Assembly: GCA_022712075.1 (NCBI GenBank)
Contig: JALAHE010000208.1
Span: 1-10,081 of the forward strand
DNA from: Galactobacter sp.
GTDB taxonomy: Bacteria > Actinomycetota > Actinomycetes > Actinomycetales > Micrococcaceae
Direction: 5' to 3'
Length of the DNA: 10,081 bases
The notes beneath the pieces were generated by a model, which ran no database searches, had not been told where the DNA came from, and saw nothing but the letters and a program-made list of their open reading frames with translations. Position numbers and translations under genes: made by a program. Shown in pieces: positions 6,303-10,081 of the stretch. Each line of letters opens with the position of its first letter. Positions within the stretch are counted from its first letter, which is position 1.

Positions 6303-7100
6303 CTAGCCCACCGGCGCGGTCAGCGGCAGGCCCACGACCTCGGCCGCCGTCAGGACGTTCCTTTCGAGTCCCATGTCGTCGCGGTCCAGGCACACGATGC
6401 GGGTGGCGACGGGACCCTCGCCCGGCTTCAGCGGGCGCTCGAAGGCACCCAGCAGGTGGAAGTGCCCGTGCACCAGGAGGCTCGGGCGCACCCGCTCCAC
6501 GCCGCGCGCCAGGACCATACGGTTACGCAGGCAATAGTCCACCACCGAGTCGTCGAGCCGATGGAAGTGGATCTCTACCAGCGGATCCACCGGAAGCTTC
6601 ACGCCATGCGGGGAATCGTGGGAGATCACCACGTCGACGGTTCCCTCGAGCGCGTCAACGAGCCGCGGGTCAAGGCGCTCGTCTGCCCACCACGTCTCCC
6701 CCGCGTAGCGGTGCACGCGATCGATGGAGCCGGCTCCGCCGAGGCCCATGAGGCTCACGCCGTTGATCTCCCAGCGGTGCCCGTCGGGAATCATGAGCAC
6801 CCGGGGCCGGGCTTCGAGGAAGCCCTCCGCGTTCCTTGGCAGGTAGCCGATCTCCTCCGTGGAGTCGTGGTTGCCGCGCACCGCGAGCACCGTGACGTCC
6901 CTGCGCTCGCCTTCGGCCTGCAGCGCATCGAGGTACTCGCGCTCGAACGTGAAGGCGAAGTCACCGGTGTGAATGAGCGTGCTGATGCCCTGCGTCGCCG
7001 CGCACTCGATCGCTCGCACTGCCCACGCCGTGTTGGCGTGCCAGTCCCCCGCGAATCCCACGCCCTCCAGCGCCCCTCCGATGTCCTCGAGACGCCGCAC
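6303..7100 (-). CDS. Calcineurin-like metallophosphoesterase
   Basis: The protein (265 residues from this start) shows all five blocks of the calcineurin-like phosphoesterase fold: GDWH (D19, H21), HTGDF (D47), GNHDS (N77, H78), SHDSPHG (H161) and HGHFH (H211, H213). These residues bind two metal ions. Substrates in the family range from phosphoproteins to cyclic nucleotides, and none can be named here. The start is uncertain. GTG at 7098-7100 gives room for the first beta-strand. GTG 7061 would cut that strand short. TTG 7124 would overlap the SRAP stop as TTGA and give translational coupling. No good ribosome site separates the choices. The gene directly follows the SRAP gene, so they are likely one operon. 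An unbroken frame upstream into SRAP is a shadow, not a fusion. Confidence 0.85.
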   Translation of the reverse strand: MRRLEDIGGALEGVGFAGDWHANTAWAVRAIECAATQGISTLIHTGDFAFTFEREYLDALQAEGERRDVTVLAVRGNHDSTEEIGYLPRNAEGFLEARPRVLMIPDGHRWEINGVSLMGLGGAGSIDRVHRYAGETWWADERLDPRLVDALEGTVDVVISHDSPHGVKLPVDPLVEIHFHRLDDSVVDYCLRNRMVLARGVERVRPSLLVHGHFHLLGAFERPLKPGEGPVATRIVCLDRDDMGLERNVLTAAEVVGLPLTAPVG

Positions 7101-7120
7101 CCCCGAGGCGTCGGCTCCGC

Positions 7121-7912
7121 TCAAAACAGCGACCCGACGGGCTCGATCAGCTCCGGGCCGTTGTTGCGCACGTTGCCCACGGCGGAGCCCACCTCGCGCA
7201 GGGTCCAGCCCCGCATGGCCTCGACAGCGCGGGCCCGGATGACCTCCACGAGGGAGGCCGCGTCCTTGTTGCTGGGGTCCAGCCACGCCGCGATGGCGTC
7301 CTCGTCCGCCAAGGGGATGGGCAGGCGGTCGTGTAGGGCACCCAAGGCGCCCGCCACGCCGTCGTCCTCCGGCGAGGGGGAAGCCGTGGTGAGGATGGTG
7401 CACGAGAGGACCCACTGCCCCTCCTCGCCGTCTGCGACGGCGGGGTCCTTCCACCATTCGTACAGGCCGGCAAACACGATCGGCTTGCCGTCCTCGCGGT
7501 GGACAAAGAAGGGGGTCTTGCCCCCCTTGCCACTGGCGGGCGTGCGCCACTCGTAGTAGCCGTCCACGGGCACCACGCAGCGCTTGGACTTCACGGCGGA
7601 GCGGAAGGAGGGCTTCTCCAGGACGGTCTCGCTGCGGGCATTGAAGGCGCGCGAGGAGAAGGAGGCGTCCTTGGCCCAGATGGGCAGTAGCCCCCAGCGG
7701 GCCACGTGCAGCTCGCGGCGCACGAGCCCGCCGGGCGTCTGCACGGCACCCGGCGTCCCGGCCTCCACGAGCCGCTCGAGCACGATCGGCACGTCGGTGG
7801 TCGGCGCCACGTTGTAGTTGGGCCGCAGGAGGATCTCCTCCTCCGGCTCCCACACGTCAAGCTCATCGACCAGGTCCCCGGCCGCCCGGGCGATCACATA
7901 ACGTCCGCACAT
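7121..7912 (-). CDS. SRAP-family protein (YedK/HMCES type), abasic-site protein crosslinker
   Basis: The 263-residue protein begins MCGRYV; in this family Met is removed and Cys2 forms a thiazolidine crosslink with abasic sites in single-stranded DNA, shielding them from strand breakage. The other active-site residues are present: N91 in FNARSET, E121 in GYYEW and H194 in ALHDRLP, corresponding to N75, E105 and H160 of E. coli YedK. PNYNVAPT and VGNVRNNGPELIEP are further family signatures. The start is fixed by Cys2, although the frame is open 16 codons upstream. There is no Shine-Dalgarno sequence and a -10-like hexamer lies 6 bases upstream, so the mRNA is probably leaderless. No LexA box is visible upstream, despite the family name SOS-associated peptidase. 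It is divergent from mscR. Confidence 0.95.
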   Translation of the reverse strand: MCGRYVIARAAGDLVDELDVWEPEEEILLRPNYNVAPTTDVPIVLERLVEAGTPGAVQTPGGLVRRELHVARWGLLPIWAKDASFSSRAFNARSETVLEKPSFRSAVKSKRCVVPVDGYYEWRTPASGKGGKTPFFVHREDGKPIVFAGLYEWWKDPAVADGEEGQWVLSCTILTTASPSPEDDGVAGALGALHDRLPIPLADEDAIAAWLDPSNKDAASLVEVIRARAVEAMRGWTLREVGSAVGNVRNNGPELIEPVGSLF

Positions 7913-7918
7913 GCTCAC

Positions 7919-7924
7919 AGCGTG
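7919..7924 (-). promoter_or_regulatory. -10 hexamer of a likely leaderless promoter for the SRAP gene
   Basis: On the minus strand CACGCT is followed by GTGAGC and then the ATG that encodes the Cys2-containing start. This is the same 6-base spacing as TACGCT before the VOC gene. Because the start is fixed by the obligatory Cys2, the absence of any ribosome site supports a leaderless message. No clear -35 is visible. Confidence 0.5.
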
Positions 7925-7976
7925 ACACACGGCGCCGACGATCGGGACGCGAACGCGCAAACGTGATCGGATGAGG

Positions 7977-7997
7977 GTGACGGGTTGCGCCCGTCAC
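7977..7997. repeat. Inverted repeat in the SRAP-mscR divergent region
   Basis: GTGACGGG (7977-7984) and CCCGTCAC (7990-7997) are perfect 8-base arms around TTGCG. The element lies 65 bases from the SRAP start and 59 bases upstream of mscR, where no transcript needs terminating, so an operator is more likely than a terminator. A second, weaker pair, CGGCCGC (8007-8013) and GCGGCCG (8026-8032), follows in the probable mscR leader. Confidence 0.5.
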
Positions 7998-8055
7998 ACC
8001 GGAACACGGCCGCGCCTGACCTTGGGCGGCCGGGACTGAAACGAACGGAGACGTC

Positions 8056-9147
8056 ATGCCGCAGACCGTCAAGGGCGCCGTGGTGCGCGCCAAGAATGCT
8101 CCAGTGGAGATCGTTGACATTGTGATCCCCGACCCGGGACCGGGCGAGGCAGTGGTCGACGTGCTCACCTGCGGCGTCTGCCACACCGATCTGCACTACG
8201 TGCACGGCGGTGTGGGAGACGACTTCCCCTACCTGCTCGGCCACGAGTCCACCGGCGTGGTCTCCGCGATCGGCGAGGGCGTCACGAACGTCAAGGTCGG
8301 AGAGCGGGTCATCCTGAACTGGCGTGCAGTGTGTGGCGAGTGCCGCGCGTGCCTCAAGGGCCAGCCGCAGTACTGCTTCAACACCCACAACGCCAAGCAG
8401 AAGATGACCCTCACCGACGGCACGGAGCTCTCCCCCGCCCTCGGCATCGGTTCCTTCGCCGAGAAGACGCTCGTGGCGGCCGGCCAGTGCACGCCAGTGC
8501 GCGAGGACGTGGATGCAGCGGCCGTTGGCCTGCTCGGCTGCGGCGTCATGGCCGGTGTGGGCGCTGCCATCAACACGGGCCAGGTGCAGCGCGGCGAGTC
8601 CGTGGCCGTCATCGGCTGCGGCGGCGTGGGCGTCGCGGCGATCCAGGGCGCGCGCCTCGCCGGCGCCACCACGATCATCGCGGTGGACATCGACCAGGCA
8701 AAGATCGACCAGGCGCTGCGCCTCGGCGCCACGCACGGCGTCAACTCGCGCAAGCAGGATCCCGTCGAGGCCATCCGCGCCCTGACCGGCGGCTTCGGCG
8801 CCGACGTGGTCATCGAGGCCATCGGCCGCCCCGAGACCTACGAGCAGGCCTTCTACGCCCGCGACCTGGCCGGCCGCGTGGTGCTCGTGGGCGTGCCGAC
8901 CCCCGGCATGCGCCTCGACCTGCCGCTGGACGACGTCTTCGGCCGCGGCGGCGCCCTCAAGTCCTCCTGGTACGGCGATTGCCTGCCCAGCCGGGACTTC
9001 CCCATGCTCGTGGAGCAGTACCGCCTGGGCCGCCTCGACCTTGACGCGTTCGTCTCCGAGCGCATCGGACTCGACGAGATCAACGAGGCCTTCGAGAAGA
9101 TGTCGAAGGGCCTCGTGCTGCGTTCCGTCGTGGAGGTGGCAAAGTGA
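8056..9147 (+). CDS. mscR: S-(hydroxymethyl)mycothiol dehydrogenase (mycothiol-dependent formaldehyde dehydrogenase)
   Basis: This 363-residue zinc alcohol dehydrogenase closely matches the mycothiol-dependent class, which oxidises the formaldehyde-mycothiol adduct with NAD+ and can also reduce S-nitrosomycothiol. Catalytic zinc ligands are C42 (GVCHTD), H63 (GHES) and C162 (GCGVMAG). Structural zinc cysteines are C93, C96, C99 and C107. The NAD fold shows GCGGVG (187-192) followed by AVDID with D211, which selects NAD over NADP. The NTHNAKQKMTLTDGTELSP segment and GRGGALKSSWYGDCLPSRDFP are typical of this class rather than of general alcohol dehydrogenases. GGAG ends 5 bases before ATG. Its stop overlaps the start of the MBL hydrolase gene as GTGA, the pair also found together in mycobacteria. 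The enzyme implies mycothiol synthesis in the host. Confidence 0.94.
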   Translation: MPQTVKGAVVRAKNAPVEIVDIVIPDPGPGEAVVDVLTCGVCHTDLHYVHGGVGDDFPYLLGHESTGVVSAIGEGVTNVKVGERVILNWRAVCGECRACLKGQPQYCFNTHNAKQKMTLTDGTELSPALGIGSFAEKTLVAAGQCTPVREDVDAAAVGLLGCGVMAGVGAAINTGQVQRGESVAVIGCGGVGVAAIQGARLAGATTIIAVDIDQAKIDQALRLGATHGVNSRKQDPVEAIRALTGGFGADVVIEAIGRPETYEQAFYARDLAGRVVLVGVPTPGMRLDLPLDDVFGRGGALKSSWYGDCLPSRDFPMLVEQYRLGRLDLDAFVSERIGLDEINEAFEKMSKGLVLRSVVEVAK

Positions 9148-9771
9148 GCGCGCGCGTCGAGAACGTCGTCACGAGCGGCACCTTCAGCCTCGATGGCGGC
9201 ACGTGGGAGGTGGACAACAACGTCTGGATCGTCGGCGACGATCACGAGGTGATCGTCATTGATCCGGCGCACGACGTCGCGAAGGTCACCGAGGCGGTGG
9301 CCGGGCGCCGGGTGCTGGCCGTCCTGCTCACGCACGGGCACGACGACCACGCGCGGGCCGCGCGCGAGGCGGCGGAGGCGCTCGGCGCCCCCGTGCTGCT
9401 CCCCGCTGCGGACCGCATGCTGTGGGACATGGTCCACGCCGACGCGCCGGACGGGACGGTCGAGGACGGCCAGCTCTTCGCGGTGGCCGGAACCGAGCTG
9501 CGCGCGCTCGCGACGCCGGGACACACCCCGGGGTCCACGTGCTACTACGCGCCGGAGCTGGGGGTCCTCTTCAGCGGCGACACGCTCTTCAACGGTGGCC
9601 CCGGCGCCACCGGACGCTCGTACTCGGACTTCGACACGATCATCGAGTCCATCACCCAGCAGCTGTTCTTCCTGCCGCGCGACACCCGCGTCCTGACGGG
9701 CCACGGCCGACGAAACCAGCATCGGCGCCGAGGCGCCGCACCTGGAGGAATGGATCGCCAGGGGCCACTGA
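9144..9771 (+). CDS. MBL-fold hydrolase paired with mscR, one-base frameshift near the 3' end
   Basis: This metallo-beta-lactamase-fold protein accompanies mscR in many actinobacteria and may hydrolyse the S-formylmycothiol product, by analogy with glyoxalase II; that role is inferred. HxHxDH is at 64-69, H127 is in TPGHTPG, D146 in FSGDTLF and H187 in TGHG, so every expected metal ligand is present. At 9707-9708 the sequence has one base too many: skipping it restores DETSIGAEAPHLEEWIARGH and a stop at 9769-9771, the usual end, giving about 208 residues. Read as given, the protein loses these 20 residues and continues through the terminator hairpin to 9863 in a basic, unrelated tail. The start is GTG inside the mscR stop, with GGAGG at 9132-9136. 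A sequencing error is as likely as a true mutation. Confidence 0.88.
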
Positions 9772-9784
9772 ACCCCGTGACGAG

Positions 9785-9818
9785 CGCGAGGGCGCGGCCG
9801 GTTGGCCGCGCCCTCGCG
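9785..9818. terminator. Strong bidirectional hairpin between convergent genes
   Basis: CGCGAGGGCGCGGCC (9785-9799) and GGCCGCGCCCTCGCG (9804-9818) form a perfect 15-base stem with a GGTT loop. It lies 13 bases after the restored stop of the MBL gene and 4 bases from the stop of the facing gene. There is no T-tract, common in high-GC actinobacteria. Its position supports 9771 as the true end of the MBL gene. Confidence 0.85.
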
Positions 9819-9822
9819 GCGT

Positions 9823-10081
9823 TCAGTCCTCGAACGAGTACCCCGCCTCGCCCCAGGTGGTGAGGACGGCGTCGAGAGCCTCCGAGGGATCGGGAGGGAG
9901 CGCACCCGGGCCCAAGAGCCCGACGACGTCGCCCACCGTCGCGGGATCAAGGGGCAGTCCCAGCTCGGAGTAGACCCGCTTGGTGACCTCCCGCAAGGGA
10001 TGCGCACCGGAGACCACAAGGACGGAGGAGAAGAGCCACGCCCCGGCTACGACGCGCTGGGCGGTGCCCACGAGCTTCACC
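9823..10081 (-). CDS. Unrecognised small protein, probably 5'-partial
   Basis: Eighty-five residues are visible, ending in EAGYSFED, and the frame is still open at the right edge. A GTG at 10078-10080 could be the start, but no upstream sequence is available to test this, so treat it as possibly truncated. The segment includes a hydrophobic stretch (VVAGAWLFSSVLVVSGAHPL, near residues 10-28) followed by an acidic, helix-like part rich in leucine, proline and glycine (LGLPLDPATVGDVVGLLG and PSEALDAVLTTWGEAG). I see no known motif. It is convergent with the MBL gene, and the 15-base hairpin serves both. The minus-strand frame has codon usage like its neighbours (high third-position GC), which supports it being real coding sequence. 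Confidence 0.6.
   Translation of the reverse strand, partial: VKLVGTAQRVVAGAWLFSSVLVVSGAHPLREVTKRVYSELGLPLDPATVGDVVGLLGPGALPPDPSEALDAVLTTWGEAGYSFED

Noticed and set aside
6456..7556. A 366-codon plus-strand open frame opposite the phosphoesterase and SRAP genes
   Set aside because: No motif is present, and the opposite strand carries two proteins with full active sites.
7125..7853. An N-terminal extension of the phosphoesterase that would fuse it to the SRAP region
   Set aside because: The extension is an out-of-frame shadow of the SRAP gene and is low-complexity; SRAP itself is intact in its own frame.
9772..9863. The C-terminal tail of the MBL gene as read without correcting the frameshift
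   Set aside because: It passes through the terminator hairpin into the facing gene, and its basic sequence is unlike the family.
8853..10019. A 388-codon minus-strand open frame spanning mscR, the MBL gene and the right end
   Set aside because: It is antisense to two well-supported genes, crosses the 15-base terminator hairpin and shows no recognisable domain.
1..10081. CRISPR array, tRNA, rRNA, insertion sequence or phage gene
   Set aside because: I saw no regularly spaced repeats, cloverleaf-like segments, transposase or integrase motifs, or terminal inverted repeats with target duplications.

Overview
The window is high-GC DNA (roughly 70% by eye) with actinobacterial gene content. The clearest marker is a formaldehyde dehydrogenase of the mycothiol-dependent type, since mycothiol is made only by Actinomycetota. 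A CGAAC-type LexA box, leaderless-looking promoters and a DUF6504/dnaE2 SOS locus fit the same phylum. I cannot fix the genus.

Layout, left to right. (1) Positions 1-810, minus strand: an SOS mutagenesis operon, a DUF6504 gene overlapping by 4 bases the start of a DnaE2-type polymerase that runs off the left edge. A near-perfect LexA palindrome lies at 908-925. (2) 1060-2171, plus: a two-helix membrane protein overlapped by a Nudix hydrolase gene. (3) 2237-3241, plus: a ZapE/AFG1-type ATPase. (4) 3283-3726, plus: a VOC (glyoxalase-fold) protein. (5) 3752-5788, plus: an S9 prolyl-oligopeptidase-family peptidase with an intact Ser-Asp-His triad. (6) 5847-7912, minus: SRAP (YedK/HMCES) protein, then a calcineurin-like phosphoesterase, then a small three-helix membrane protein of lower GC. 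(7) 8056-9771, plus: mycothiol-dependent formaldehyde dehydrogenase (mscR) overlapped by an MBL-fold hydrolase gene that carries a one-base frameshift close to its 3' end. (8) 9823 to the right edge, minus: an unrecognised, probably 5'-partial gene.

Hairpins separate both convergent gene pairs (5799-5830 and 9785-9818). Several genes lack a Shine-Dalgarno sequence but have a -10-like hexamer 6-7 bases before the start codon, suggesting leaderless mRNAs. A loose theme is genome and metabolite damage control: translesion synthesis, abasic-site capture by SRAP, Nudix clean-up and formaldehyde removal. Most genes are ordinary actinobacterial chromosome content. I found no mobile element, CRISPR array, tRNA or rRNA. 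The points most worth a second look are the MBL frameshift, the SOS operon lacking an adjacent imuB, the divergent SRAP/mscR control region with its inverted repeat, and the low-GC membrane protein.
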